Source of the DNA: an uncultured Haliea sp.
GTDB taxonomy: Bacteria; Pseudomonadota; Gammaproteobacteria; Pseudomonadales; Halieaceae
Direction of reading: 5' to 3'
Assembly (NCBI GenBank): GCA_913061145.1
Contig: CAJXUQ010000018.1
Location: 1 to 64,000, forward strand
Length of the DNA: 64,000 nucleotides
Shown here: positions 17,298-26,222 of the stretch, piece after piece
How the letters are laid out: each line of letters starts with the position of its first letter
How positions within the stretch are numbered: position 1 is the stretch's first letter
The notes under the pieces: model-generated
What the model saw: the letters and a program-made list of their open reading frames with translations, nothing else
Told to the model about the DNA's origin: nothing
Database searches by the model: none
Translations under genes and position numbers: made by a program

Positions 17298-19439
17298 ATG
17301 TTGCCCTGCCGCTCGCTCGCCCTGCGCTCTCTGGGATTCGCCACCGCCCTCGCCGCTTGCCTGCCGGTTTCCGCCGAAGAGCACAGGGAGTGGCGCAGCT
17401 ATGGCGGCGACGCAGGCAACACGCATTACTCCAGCCTTGCACAGATTGATCGCGACAATGTCAGCGACCTGACCCTGGCCTGGCGCTACGCGAGTGCGGC
17501 CGGTCAGCCGCTGCCCCACAGCTCCGAGCTGCAGGTTAACCCGATTGTCGTGGATGGCGTGCTCTATGGGCGCAACCCGCTGTACAACGTGTTTGCCCTG
17601 GACGCCGCCACGGGGCGTGAACTGTGGACCTTTGCACCGGATCAGGCGCATGTGGGCATGTCGAACATGCGCGGCGTCACCTACTGGCAGGACGGCGATG
17701 ACCGCCGCATCCTGTTCACCACGGGCCACTTCCTGATGGCCCTGGATGCCGACAGCGGCAAGCTGATCCGTGGCTTTGGCAATCAGGGCCGGGTGGACCT
17801 GCGGGAAGGCCTGGGCCGCGCGCCAGACCAGGTCAGCATCAACGCCCCCTCCCCCGGAGTGATCTTCGACAACCTGATCATCATGGGCTCTGCGGTGACC
17901 GAAACCGCGGGCTCTGCACCGGGTGATATCCGCGCCTACGACGTGCGCAGCGGCAAACTGGCGTGGACCTTCCGCACCATCCCCGCTGCCGGTGAATTCG
18001 GCGCCGAAACCTGGCCCGCGGGCGCTCGCGAGACCGCCGGGGGTGCCAATGCCTGGGCGGGCATGAGCGTGGACCACGCGCGCGGCGTCGTCTACGTCCC
18101 CACCGGCTCCCCGGCTCCGGACTTCGACGGCTCAGGCAGGCCCGGAGACAACCTGTTCGGCAATACCTTGCTGGCGCTTGATGCCCGCAGCGGCAAACGC
18201 CTGTGGCACTTCCAAACTGTGCACCACGACCTCTGGGATCGCGACCTGAGCTCGGCGCCGACCCTGGCGACCGTTACCAGCAATGGCGAACAGCGGGATC
18301 TGGTGGCCCAGGCATCCAAGGAGGGTGTGGTGTACCTGTTCGACCGCGACAGCGGCGAGCCGGTGTTCCCGATAGAAGAGATCCGGGTACCCCCCTCTGA
18401 CATACCCGGCGTCTACAGCTCCCCCACACAGCCCCGGGTCACCCTGCCGGAACCCTTTGCCCGCCAACACATGACAGCTGACGATCTCACCGATCTGTCA
18501 CCCGAGGCGAATGCGGCCGCGCGCAAGGTGTGGGAAGAAGCGCACGAGCTGGCCTATCTGCGCCCCGCCGGCCTGCGCAAAACCATCCTGTTGCCGGGAT
18601 TTTACGGTGGCGCCAACTGGGGCGGTGGTGCCTTCGACCCGGAAACCAACCTGTATTACATCAACGCGACCAACGCGCCCAACATTCTGCAGATGGAGCC
18701 AGTGCAGGTCACACGGGGTTCTACGATGGGAGTCGGGGAATTCCTGTTCCGTCAGCAGTGTGCCGGCTGTCACGGCGTCGATCTCGAAGGGTTCTATCCC
18801 TATGCGCCCGCACTTACCGGGGTTGAACAGCGTATCTCCCGCCGCGAGGCACTGGAGGTGGTCACCGGCGGCAAAGGGCGCATGATGCCCTTTGGGCACC
18901 TGTCCCGACACGAACGTGATGCCGTGGTGGATTATCTGTTTGCTTACAGCGCGGGCGAGCTGGGCACTGGAAGCGAGGATGAGGACGCCGAGAAGGAAAC
19001 GGTATACGTGTTCGCCGGCTACCGCGATTTTGTCGACGCCGAGTACTACCCTGCGATCAAACCGCCGTGGGGTACGCTGACCGCCATCGACTTCGTGAGC
19101 GGCAAGATCCGCTGGCAGATTCCGCTGGGCGAATACGCCGCCCTCACCGCGCGCGGCATTGCCCCCACCGGTACCCGTAACTTCGGCGGACCGGTGGTCA
19201 CCGCCGGCGGTTTGCTGATCATTGCCGCCACCGCCGACGAGAAACTGCGCATTTTCGACAAGCAGGACGGCACGCTGCTCTGGGAGTACCAGTTGCCGGC
19301 GGGCGGCTACGCCACCCCCGCCACCTACGACATCGATGGTCGACAGTACATTGTGATCACGGCCAGCGGCGGCAAGCTGGGCACCCCTACCGGGGATCAG
19401 TACCTCGCCTTCGCCCTGCCTGAGCCCGCAACAGACTAG
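17298..19439 (+). CDS. PQQ-dependent dehydrogenase with internal cytochrome c motif
   Basis: Quinoprotein of 713 residues, with a signal peptide (ALAACLPVSA), so periplasmic. The beta-propeller blades begin with EWRSYGGDAGNTHYSSL and recur, with GQ/W-type turns such as GRELWTF, GKLAWTFR, GKRLWHFQ, GKIRWQIPLG and GTLLWEYQ. A haem c motif CAGCH at about residues 488-492 sits in a segment of about 80 residues inserted between the last blades; a MMPFGH segment may supply the axial Met. Substrates are likely to be alcohols or sugars. The stop-to-start spacing to the thioesterase is two bases. The insertion of cytochrome c inside the propeller, not at its C-terminus as in quinohaemoprotein alcohol dehydrogenases, is a known arrangement in some marine and acidobacterial enzymes. 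Confidence 0.88.
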   Translation: MLPCRSLALRSLGFATALAACLPVSAEEHREWRSYGGDAGNTHYSSLAQIDRDNVSDLTLAWRYASAAGQPLPHSSELQVNPIVVDGVLYGRNPLYNVFALDAATGRELWTFAPDQAHVGMSNMRGVTYWQDGDDRRILFTTGHFLMALDADSGKLIRGFGNQGRVDLREGLGRAPDQVSINAPSPGVIFDNLIIMGSAVTETAGSAPGDIRAYDVRSGKLAWTFRTIPAAGEFGAETWPAGARETAGGANAWAGMSVDHARGVVYVPTGSPAPDFDGSGRPGDNLFGNTLLALDARSGKRLWHFQTVHHDLWDRDLSSAPTLATVTSNGEQRDLVAQASKEGVVYLFDRDSGEPVFPIEEIRVPPSDIPGVYSSPTQPRVTLPEPFARQHMTADDLTDLSPEANAAARKVWEEAHELAYLRPAGLRKTILLPGFYGGANWGGGAFDPETNLYYINATNAPNILQMEPVQVTRGSTMGVGEFLFRQQCAGCHGVDLEGFYPYAPALTGVEQRISRREALEVVTGGKGRMMPFGHLSRHERDAVVDYLFAYSAGELGTGSEDEDAEKETVYVFAGYRDFVDAEYYPAIKPPWGTLTAIDFVSGKIRWQIPLGEYAALTARGIAPTGTRNFGGPVVTAGGLLIIAATADEKLRIFDKQDGTLLWEYQLPAGGYATPATYDIDGRQYIVITASGGKLGTPTGDQYLAFALPEPATD

Positions 19440-19514
19440 GGGCAGGCCACCCTGCGGTTGTGTTGAGTGGACGTGGATGCGAGTATCGCCCTTCGTCCGC
19501 GCGGAGAGCAGCCC

Positions 19515-20600
19515 ATGACCGTCATTGAGGAATTTCAGGTACATCGCGACAACGTGCGCGAAACGCGCACTCAGCGGCACACTTGCGCGGCACTGGACAA
19601 CGGCCAGCTGTTGGTGCGGATAGACGAGTTCGCACTGACCTCCAACAACGTCAGCTACGCCGTTGCCGGCGATATGATCGGCTACTGGCAGTACTACCCG
19701 GCGCCTGCGCCCTGGGGCATCGTGCCCGCCTGGGGCAGTGGTACCGTCATACAGTCTGCCCATCCCGAAATACCGGAAGGTGTGCGCCTGTGGGGGTTCT
19801 TCCCCATGGCCAGCCATACGGTGCTCACCGCAGGACGTGTGCGGCAGGACCAGCTCACTGACGTGGCCGAACACCGCCAGCCACTGCCCGCCCTCTACAA
19901 CAACTTCCGCCGCACCGCGGCAGAACCGGCCTTACTGCAGGCCATGGAAAGTCAGCGTAGCCTGCTGTTTCCACTGTTCTCGACGGCCTACGTACTCTTC
20001 GACTACCTGCAGGACAATGCCTGGTTTGGGGCCACCCAGATCGTGATCGGTTCAGCGTCGTCGAAGACGGCCTACGGGCTGGCCTGGCTGCTGCGCCAGT
20101 CGACGGCGGCACCACCTGTGGTGGGGCTCACCTCGCCCGGCAACGTGACATTCACAAGTGCCCTCGGCTGCTATGACAGCGTGCTCACCTACGGCACGGA
20201 GGCGCAGCTGAACCCACTACCCAGCGTGTGGGTGGACATGTCCGGCAACACCGGGGTGACCGCCGCGGTGCATGAGAGCCTGAATACCCGGCTGCGGGCC
20301 AGTGTGAGCGTGGGACTCACCCACTGGGACGCACCTGCCCGCAAAGGCCCACTCCCCGGGCCCAGGCCCGAGTTTTTCTTTGCGCCGGCGCAGATCGGCA
20401 AACGCGAAAAAGAATGGGGGCCGGGCGTGATCATGGAACGTGCGACTCAGGCGAGCGCCGACATCGCGACAGCCACGGCCGAACACACCGTCATAGAACA
20501 CCGGCACGGCACCGAGGCATTGCGCGATGCGTGGCTGGAGTTGCTGGACAACCGCGCCCCGGCGCAGCGCGGCCTGCTGCTGTCACTGGCTCAACCGTAG
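19515..20600 (+). CDS. DUF2855 family protein
   Basis: 361 residues of the DUF2855 family, related to the medium-chain alcohol-dehydrogenase/quinone-reductase fold. It has LLVRIDEFALTSNNVSYAV near residues 35-55, PAWGSGTV, and a Rossmann-like IVIGSASSKTAYGLAWLL near 180, where a classical MDR has its nucleotide-binding helix. No zinc-ligand set was recognised. The start at 19515 has a GGAGAG ribosome site; 75 bases after the PQQ dehydrogenase. The reaction is unknown; it probably modifies a ketone, enone or quinone. Convergent with the SnoaL-like gene. Confidence 0.75.
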   Translation: MTVIEEFQVHRDNVRETRTQRHTCAALDNGQLLVRIDEFALTSNNVSYAVAGDMIGYWQYYPAPAPWGIVPAWGSGTVIQSAHPEIPEGVRLWGFFPMASHTVLTAGRVRQDQLTDVAEHRQPLPALYNNFRRTAAEPALLQAMESQRSLLFPLFSTAYVLFDYLQDNAWFGATQIVIGSASSKTAYGLAWLLRQSTAAPPVVGLTSPGNVTFTSALGCYDSVLTYGTEAQLNPLPSVWVDMSGNTGVTAAVHESLNTRLRASVSVGLTHWDAPARKGPLPGPRPEFFFAPAQIGKREKEWGPGVIMERATQASADIATATAEHTVIEHRHGTEALRDAWLELLDNRAPAQRGLLLSLAQP

Positions 20601-20613
20601 ACCAGCAGCGCGC

Positions 20614-21075
20614 TCAGGCGCGCCAGTGGTCGGGCCCCGGGCCGAGCACCGCATAAGAGCCCACGTGGCCCCGGTTGTGCTTGCAGCGATGCTGCAGGCG
20701 CCAGCAACCCGCCACCAGCCGCCACTCATCGTGATAATCACCGAGGGTACTGAACGTCTGCCCCTCATGCACCCCGCTACCGAGATGCATATCACTGACA
20801 TAGGCGCGACTGCTGGCCCGCTCGCCCTGCACCTCTATCAGCACGTTGCCCAGCAGGTGCTGGGTAGGGCCGCAGGCGTCGAGAAAGGAGCGCAGCAGCG
20901 TGATGATCGCCTCTACACCACGCAATTCCCCGGTGCCGAGGTCCGCCGTAACCTCCGCTGCGCAGAGCTCACCCAGGGCCTTCCAGTCCCGATTGTCCAT
21001 GGCCCGGGCAATCGCAACCAGGTTGCGGTAAATGGCGCGCTCGGCGAGCAGTGTGGCCAGTGTCGCTTCGCTCAT
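20614..21075 (-). CDS. SnoaL-like (NTF2-fold) protein, second copy
   Basis: 153 residues; N-terminal helices (AIYRNLVAIARAMDNRDWKALGELC) and strands (LGNVLIEVQGERASSRAYVSDMH, WRLQHRCKHNR) fit the NTF2-like fold, as in nuclear transport factor 2/SnoaL or the beta subunits of ring-hydroxylating oxygenases. The ATG overlaps the stop of the SDR gene by four bases (ATGA). Last gene of the five-gene minus-strand operon. It may be a small subunit or isomerase for the oxygenase pathway; unproved. Confidence 0.78.
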   Translation of the reverse strand: MSEATLATLLAERAIYRNLVAIARAMDNRDWKALGELCAAEVTADLGTGELRGVEAIITLLRSFLDACGPTQHLLGNVLIEVQGERASSRAYVSDMHLGSGVHEGQTFSTLGDYHDEWRLVAGCWRLQHRCKHNRGHVGSYAVLGPGPDHWRA

Positions 21076-21884
21076 TGCTGCTCCTTCCGCGGCAGCAACA
21101 CCGCGCGTATGTTGTCTGCCATCTGCCGTAACGCGTCGCGTCGCGGCATGCCCAGCAACGCGTCAAACATGGCCTGGTTCTGCTCGCCGGCGATATACAC
21201 GGGGCCGTTATCCAGGTGCTCCAGTGCCAGCTCAGCCACCTCCCGCGGAGTCATCATGCCTTCCAGCGTCGCCGGGTCGATCCCCTGCAGGGCATGTGCC
21301 TCGGTATCGGTACTGCCGGGGCAGAGCGCCAGCACATCGATACCCAGTGGTTGCAACTCGCCCCAGAGGGACTCCCCGAGGCTGTTGGTAAATGCCTTGC
21401 TCGCCGCGTAGGCCGCCGAAAAGGGAATCCCCATAAAGCCTTCCACTGAGCTGGTGAGGATGATGCCGCCACGACCGCGTTGCAGCAGCACCGGGATAAA
21501 GCGCTGTGTGAGGTGCAGCGGTGCAGCGCAGTTGACCTGCAGCAGCGCCGTCATCTGTGCCGGATCGTTGTCCTGGTGCGGCCCCTTGAGGCCGAAACCG
21601 GCGTTGCTGACCAGCAGGCCGATATCCATGGCCTCTGCCGCCTTGGCAATGGCCTCTATTGCATCGGGGTGCGCAAGATCGACGCAGCACAGCGCCACCT
21701 TGACACCGTGGGCGGACGCCAGCTGCGCTGCCAACGCCTGCAGACGGTCACCGCGCCGCGCTACCAGCAACAGGTCGCAACCGCGTTCAGCCAGACTCTG
21801 GGCAAAGGCCTGCCCGATGCCTGATGAGGCGCCCGTCACCAGGGCCGCTGGGCCATAGCGGGTTGTAAAAGCGTTCTCCTTCAT
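21072..21884 (-). CDS. Short-chain dehydrogenase/reductase
   Basis: Classical SDR of 270 residues, with the nucleotide-binding TGASSGIG near 18-25, VSNAG after strand 4, catalytic Ser in LTSSVEG and YAASK as the YxxxK motif. The GGGAGA ribosome site lies ahead of the ATG, which overlaps the MBL gene's stop codon by four bases. In this operon it would oxidise or reduce an alcohol/ketone group of the same carbon skeleton on which the Rieske and flavin enzymes act (inference from order). Confidence 0.88.
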   Translation of the reverse strand: MKENAFTTRYGPAALVTGASSGIGQAFAQSLAERGCDLLLVARRGDRLQALAAQLASAHGVKVALCCVDLAHPDAIEAIAKAAEAMDIGLLVSNAGFGLKGPHQDNDPAQMTALLQVNCAAPLHLTQRFIPVLLQRGRGGIILTSSVEGFMGIPFSAAYAASKAFTNSLGESLWGELQPLGIDVLALCPGSTDTEAHALQGIDPATLEGMMTPREVAELALEHLDNGPVYIAGEQNQAMFDALLGMPRRDALRQMADNIRAVLLPRKEQQ

Positions 21885-23206
21885 TGGGGTTTCTCCCGAT
21901 AGTCGGTTTCCGCACCCTGCGCCCCGGGTGCCTCCAGCCGCTGTATCTGGTGTCGCAACCAGGCGCTCAGCCAGAAGTTGCCGCTGTCCTGAAGCAGTGC
22001 ACGATGTGCATCTGCCGACAGCGCCCGGGCCGCCCTGTGGGCGGGGTCAGCCTGCAGCGCAATATCCAGCACATGTAAGGCCTGCACCACCTCACCGGCG
22101 GCCAGTTTTGTCGCCGCGCGCGCTACCAATGGTTCTATGCCACCGGCCAGTTCCACAATGTCAGCGGCCACCGCCCCCGCCGGCACCGCATACAGCTCGG
22201 TGGTCGAGCGGTGGTGAAACCAGCCCGCGTAATGCTCCCAGATGGCCCGCACGCCCCAGGCAACCTTGCCGTAGCCCTGCCCCACCTCGAGTTCGGGCGG
22301 CAGGACAATCTCTGTCATCAGCGTGTGCACGTCCTTCCCCGCGTTCATGCCCTCAACCACGGCGTCATGAACATGGAGAATGGCATCGCGCAATACAGTG
22401 AGTTCCTCCTGTATCAACTGCCTGCCCTCTACAGGGCCGTGGTGGCCATACAGAATCAGCTCCGGTTCCAACGCGCGCACGGTCTCCGCGGCCGCGGCAC
22501 AGACCAGCGCATCGCGGTAGCGGTCTCCGCGGATGGTCACCAGGTTCGGAAAGTGGCCGAAAGGACAACCGAACAGGTTTCCCGTGAGACAGATACGGTG
22601 CTGGGGGAGCCAGACGACGAGTGAGTCATTGGTCTCGGCACCGGGAACGGCAATCAATTCAACCTCGAGGCCACCGTGCTCGAAACGGTGGCGCTCCTGA
22701 AACAACAGGTCGGGTACCGGTCGCGCCTGCGCGGGAAAATCGGTATAGCCCTGTGACGCATAGTAGGCGAAGGTGTCCCTGAACTTGTCCGCGAAAGCAA
22801 AGGCGGACCGGCTGCCCCTGAAGGCATGCAGGCGGGCATCGTAAGCCTGATGCTCGGGATTGCCCGCCTGGGCAATGACCTGCAGACCCGGATACTGCTG
22901 GCGCAGCCAGTCCGCGCCCCCCACATGATCCACATGCCCCTGGGTAAAGATCAGGTGGGTCAGCGGATCCTGGGTAAACGCATCGTAGCTCTGCTTGATG
23001 ACGGGGGCCTCGAATCCCATTCCGGCATTGACCTGAATGTTGCCCGCTGGCGTTTGCAGCAGGTAGCTGTTGGAGAAAGCCTCACACTGCAGGATGAAGG
23101 CATTGATGCGGCGCGCTCCGAAGCGTGCGGCATTGGGCTCAACGGGGCGCGACCTGTACAGCGGTTCCCCGCGGCGTCGCAGGGCTGCCTTGTTGTTATC
23201 GTCCAC
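21881..23206 (-). CDS. Metallo-beta-lactamase-fold hydrolase, alkylsulfatase-like, with altered metal motif
   Basis: 441 residues. The N-terminal MBL domain is followed by a C-terminal helical region (about 310-430) with a dimerisation-type repeat, an arrangement like that of SdsA1-type alkylsulfatases. The metal motif reads FTQGHVDHVGG: H91, D93 and H94 are kept, but Q89 replaces the first His of HxHxDH. TGNLFG stands where alkylsulfatases have a metal-binding Glu, and GHHGP supplies a later His. Activity may therefore be changed or mononuclear. The start is GTG at 23206 with AAGGAA upstream. 140 bases separate it from the Rieske gene, so a second promoter is possible. Confidence 0.75.
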   Translation of the reverse strand: MDDNNKAALRRRGEPLYRSRPVEPNAARFGARRINAFILQCEAFSNSYLLQTPAGNIQVNAGMGFEAPVIKQSYDAFTQDPLTHLIFTQGHVDHVGGADWLRQQYPGLQVIAQAGNPEHQAYDARLHAFRGSRSAFAFADKFRDTFAYYASQGYTDFPAQARPVPDLLFQERHRFEHGGLEVELIAVPGAETNDSLVVWLPQHRICLTGNLFGCPFGHFPNLVTIRGDRYRDALVCAAAAETVRALEPELILYGHHGPVEGRQLIQEELTVLRDAILHVHDAVVEGMNAGKDVHTLMTEIVLPPELEVGQGYGKVAWGVRAIWEHYAGWFHHRSTTELYAVPAGAVAADIVELAGGIEPLVARAATKLAAGEVVQALHVLDIALQADPAHRAARALSADAHRALLQDSGNFWLSAWLRHQIQRLEAPGAQGAETDYREKPQ

Positions 23207-23346
23207 GACAGGTTCCTTATTGGCGGCATGGCCCCCGACAGTAGCGCGAGGCGAGGCCGGCGCTCTACTGCGCGCGCCTTATCGCCCGCCACCGGTTCGT
23301 CAAACTGTACCAGCGCCTGCCGGTCCTGACGGCGGCGCGCACGTCC

Positions 23347-24390
23347 CTAGCGCGGCAGGTAAAACTGCTCGTACCAGCGACGCAGCTTGTTGATGGGGCC
23401 ATCGCCATCGCAGAGGATAGGGTCCGCCCGGTAGACCTTGTCTTTCCAGATCTCAACATCCTGACCGAATGCTGCGTGGGCACCAATGGCGTACTGCGCC
23501 GCGAACTCCTCCGGTACCGGCTCGCCGTCCAGCCCGCTGACGATCACGGCACTGCAGAGATCCACTTCTTCACGGTTGACCGGGGTGTGGTAGTTGACCC
23601 ACCAGCTGCGATAGTCGACCCCACCGCCCCGCGACTCCGTGTAGTAATACATGATCGAGGGGCCATGGTAGGTGGCATCGCCCCAGGCATCTGCGGGGTT
23701 CGCGATGCTCTGCGCGCGCATGGCCTGCATATCGAAAGGCAGCCCGGGCGGGATAACCCCGCGCGCCGCCGCGCTCTGCTGCACCCGCGAAACCTGGGTG
23801 ACCGTGCGCTCGCCGAAGCGGTTCTCGAAAGACCGCACCTCGCCGCCGTGAACGTGGGGAAAGTGCGCAATATCGACGATATTCTCGATGACATCACAGG
23901 GCTGCGCGCGAATCCGTGAGCGATGGAAACGCCAGTCGCCCCAGCCACCTTCGCCATCGCCCCACTCGTCGATGCCGGGCAGGTAATCCTCCGGCGCACC
24001 CGCCTCCGGGTCATGCCACACCGCGATAAAGCCATTGCGCTCCAGCACCGGCCAGCCACGCAGCGCATTCCGTGCGCGATCGGGTATACGACTGGCATAG
24101 GGAATGTCGATGCACTCTCCGTCGCCGGCGAAGGTCCAGCCGTGGAAGGGGCAGGCCAGCGCATCGCCGATGATCCGCCCGCCATCGCTCGCCAGGTGCG
24201 CGCCCAGGTGCGGGCAGTGTGCGTCGAGCACCGAGGCCTTGCCGGACTCGCCGCGAAACAGCACCAGATCAACACCAAAATAATGCAGCCGCTGCACGGT
24301 GGCCGGCGGTAATTCACTGGAAAACGCGACAATATGCCAGCCACGGGCGAAGCGGCCGGGCTCGAGAAACGCGTAACGGTAATCACTCAT
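23347..24390 (-). CDS. Rieske non-haem iron oxygenase, KshA-like
   Basis: Oxygenase alpha subunit of 347 residues. The Rieske cluster ligands are C59-P-H61 and C80-P-F-H83. The mononuclear iron site is N170, D173, H176 and H181 in ENIVDIAHFPHVH. The family is that of 3-ketosteroid 9-alpha-hydroxylases and related single-component oxygenases that need a separate ferredoxin reductase; none is in the window. The ATG overlaps the stop of the upstream flavoprotein gene by eight bases, so the pair is cotranscribed. Steroid specificity is an inference from family and from this pairing; other polycyclic or terpenoid substrates are possible. Confidence 0.85.
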   Translation of the reverse strand: MSDYRYAFLEPGRFARGWHIVAFSSELPPATVQRLHYFGVDLVLFRGESGKASVLDAHCPHLGAHLASDGGRIIGDALACPFHGWTFAGDGECIDIPYASRIPDRARNALRGWPVLERNGFIAVWHDPEAGAPEDYLPGIDEWGDGEGGWGDWRFHRSRIRAQPCDVIENIVDIAHFPHVHGGEVRSFENRFGERTVTQVSRVQQSAAARGVIPPGLPFDMQAMRAQSIANPADAWGDATYHGPSIMYYYTESRGGGVDYRSWWVNYHTPVNREEVDLCSAVIVSGLDGEPVPEEFAAQYAIGAHAAFGQDVEIWKDKVYRADPILCDGDGPINKLRRWYEQFYLPR

Positions 24391-26080
24391 TGGCCGACTC
24401 CTCGTCGTTCAGCGCATGTAGTGCTGCAAGGTAGGCAAAGGTCATGGCAGACCCGATTGTGGCCCCCGCTCCCGGATAGGTGTCCCCCATCACGGCAGCG
24501 CTGGTATTCCCCGCGGCATAGAGTCCCGGTATGGCCTCGCCCGATTCCTTCAGTACCCGCCCATGCTCGTCACACAGCAATCCACCCTTGGTGTCCAGAT
24601 CACCGGCTTCACAGCGCAGCGCATAGTAGGGGGCCGTATCCAGCGGGCCGAGACAGGGGTTGGGCTGCACCTTCGGATCCGCGTAATAGCGGTCGTGCTC
24701 TGAGTCACCGCGTCCGTAGTCCGGGTCTCGCCCTTCCCGGGCGTGCCGATTGAACCGCTCGACGGTGGCCTTGAGGCCCGCTGCGTCAATGTCCAGCGCC
24801 GCAGCAAGCTCGTCCAGCGACTCCGCCCGGGTCAGCAGGCCGGAACTGAACAACGCCTTGGGAAGCTGCCCATCACCGACCATTTTCCCAGGCTTGATAT
24901 GGCCGACAGGGTACTGTTGGCGATAACGGGCGTCGAACACCAGATAGCAGGGAATGGCGCCCTCTCCACGTGCTTCAGAGGCGTACTGGTCCTTCACCAC
25001 ATCCTCATAGGGTTGCGCTTCGTTGGTGAAGCGCAGGCCTTTACGGTTCACCATGATGGACCCCGGGTAGGCCTTGCCGGCGATCAGGGCAAGCACGCGC
25101 CCGTCGGGCATCCTGTAGGTCGGCGACCACCAGGCGCTTCTCATAAAACCCAGCGCCGCCCCCAGCGACTGCCCCATACGGATGCCATCGCCGGTTGCAC
25201 CCGGCGCGGCGGCGGTCCAATCGGCGCCGATCGGCGCCTGCTGGAAGGCCTGTCGCATCGCAGCGTTGTGCGAAAAGCCTCCCATCGCCAGCAACACACC
25301 GCGGCGCGCCCGAATGCGCTGCTCCACGCCCTCCCGGACCACCACCGCACCGGTGACCCGGCCATCTTCCAGCAACAGCTCGCCCAGTGGCGCATTCAGC
25401 CACAGGGGGATATCCCGATCCATCAGCGAGCGTCGCAAGCGGGCCACCAGCCCCGCGCCCAGTGTTACCCGTTGGTCGGGCTTTCCGCGCAGGCGTGCCG
25501 AGAGATCCAGCCAGTAACGCGCATACAGGCGCACACCGAGCCACATCGCCGCGAGCCCCATGTCACCCAACTTGCGCCCCTCGGGCACGGTGATATTACA
25601 GCGCAGCAGCGAGTCATAGTCGTTTCGTATGCGCTCGGCCTCGGGGCCAAGCTCGCGCAATGAGAAGGCACCCGGGTCCATGGAGCGGCCCCCGGATTTA
25701 TAGCCCGGCTGGGTGGGGTAGTAATCCATGTACTCCGGCAGCGGCGTGAACTCGACGCGGCTGTGGCGCATCATGAAGTCCAGCATGTCGCCTGCGCGCG
25801 TCGCAAACGCCCGCAACCGGGGCGGACTGACACTGTCGCCGATGAGCGCCTGCAGATACCGCCAGCCCTCCTCCGCACTGTCATCAATGCCCAGCTCAGC
25901 CTGGCGATGATTGCCCGGCAGCCATGCGACGCCACCCGACTTACAGGTTGTGCCGCCGTAGCGCGGCTCTTTTTCCACAACCAGAACACGACCACCCAGC
26001 TGGTGTGCCACGATGGCGCCCGTCATCCCCGCAGCACCACTGCCAGCCACCAGCCAGTCCACTTCCTGATCGTATTGCAA
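24383..26080 (-). CDS. FAD-dependent dehydrogenase, 3-ketosteroid delta-1-dehydrogenase-like
   Basis: 565 residues. The FAD-binding GSGAAGM motif lies at about 13-19, with EKEPRYGGTTCKSGG, and the C-terminal DTYPGAGATIGSAMTFA places Tyr and Gly in the pattern of the KstD active site. The family also includes fumarate-reductase flavoproteins and urocanate reductases, so the substrate is not certain. The start is TTG at 26080: GAGG is found six bases upstream and no ATG lies near. First gene of the operon, overlapping the Rieske gene by eight bases; KstD and KshA act together in opening steroid ring B in actinobacteria and in some Proteobacteria. Confidence 0.82.
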   Translation of the reverse strand: MQYDQEVDWLVAGSGAAGMTGAIVAHQLGGRVLVVEKEPRYGGTTCKSGGVAWLPGNHRQAELGIDDSAEEGWRYLQALIGDSVSPPRLRAFATRAGDMLDFMMRHSRVEFTPLPEYMDYYPTQPGYKSGGRSMDPGAFSLRELGPEAERIRNDYDSLLRCNITVPEGRKLGDMGLAAMWLGVRLYARYWLDLSARLRGKPDQRVTLGAGLVARLRRSLMDRDIPLWLNAPLGELLLEDGRVTGAVVVREGVEQRIRARRGVLLAMGGFSHNAAMRQAFQQAPIGADWTAAAPGATGDGIRMGQSLGAALGFMRSAWWSPTYRMPDGRVLALIAGKAYPGSIMVNRKGLRFTNEAQPYEDVVKDQYASEARGEGAIPCYLVFDARYRQQYPVGHIKPGKMVGDGQLPKALFSSGLLTRAESLDELAAALDIDAAGLKATVERFNRHAREGRDPDYGRGDSEHDRYYADPKVQPNPCLGPLDTAPYYALRCEAGDLDTKGGLLCDEHGRVLKESGEAIPGLYAAGNTSAAVMGDTYPGAGATIGSAMTFAYLAALHALNDEESANE

Positions 26081-26181
26081 TGCCGACCTCGCTTTTTGTC
26101 GTATGGGAAGTAGTCTGGAGAATACGGGGCTGAACCGCCCCTAGAAACTCGCAGGGCGGTAAAGTGCAGAGTGGTATGAAT

Positions 26182-26196
26182 GACTGAACGTCAGTC
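26182..26196. promoter_or_regulatory. Imperfect palindrome upstream of the KstD-like operon
   Basis: GACTG (26182-26186) and CAGTC (26192-26196) flank AACGT, about 100 bases upstream of the TTG start at 26080 and downstream of the kinase stop codon. It could be a regulator site for the catabolic operon, although no regulator gene is adjacent. No convincing promoter boxes were placed. Confidence 0.2.
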
Positions 26197-26222
26197 GCGA
26201 GTAGTGGATTTTCGGCCAGCGA

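Noticed and set aside
18498-19874. Minus-strand open frame of 458 codons across the PQQ dehydrogenase
   Set aside because: Antisense to a gene with propeller motifs and haem site; composition is that of a GC-rich shadow.
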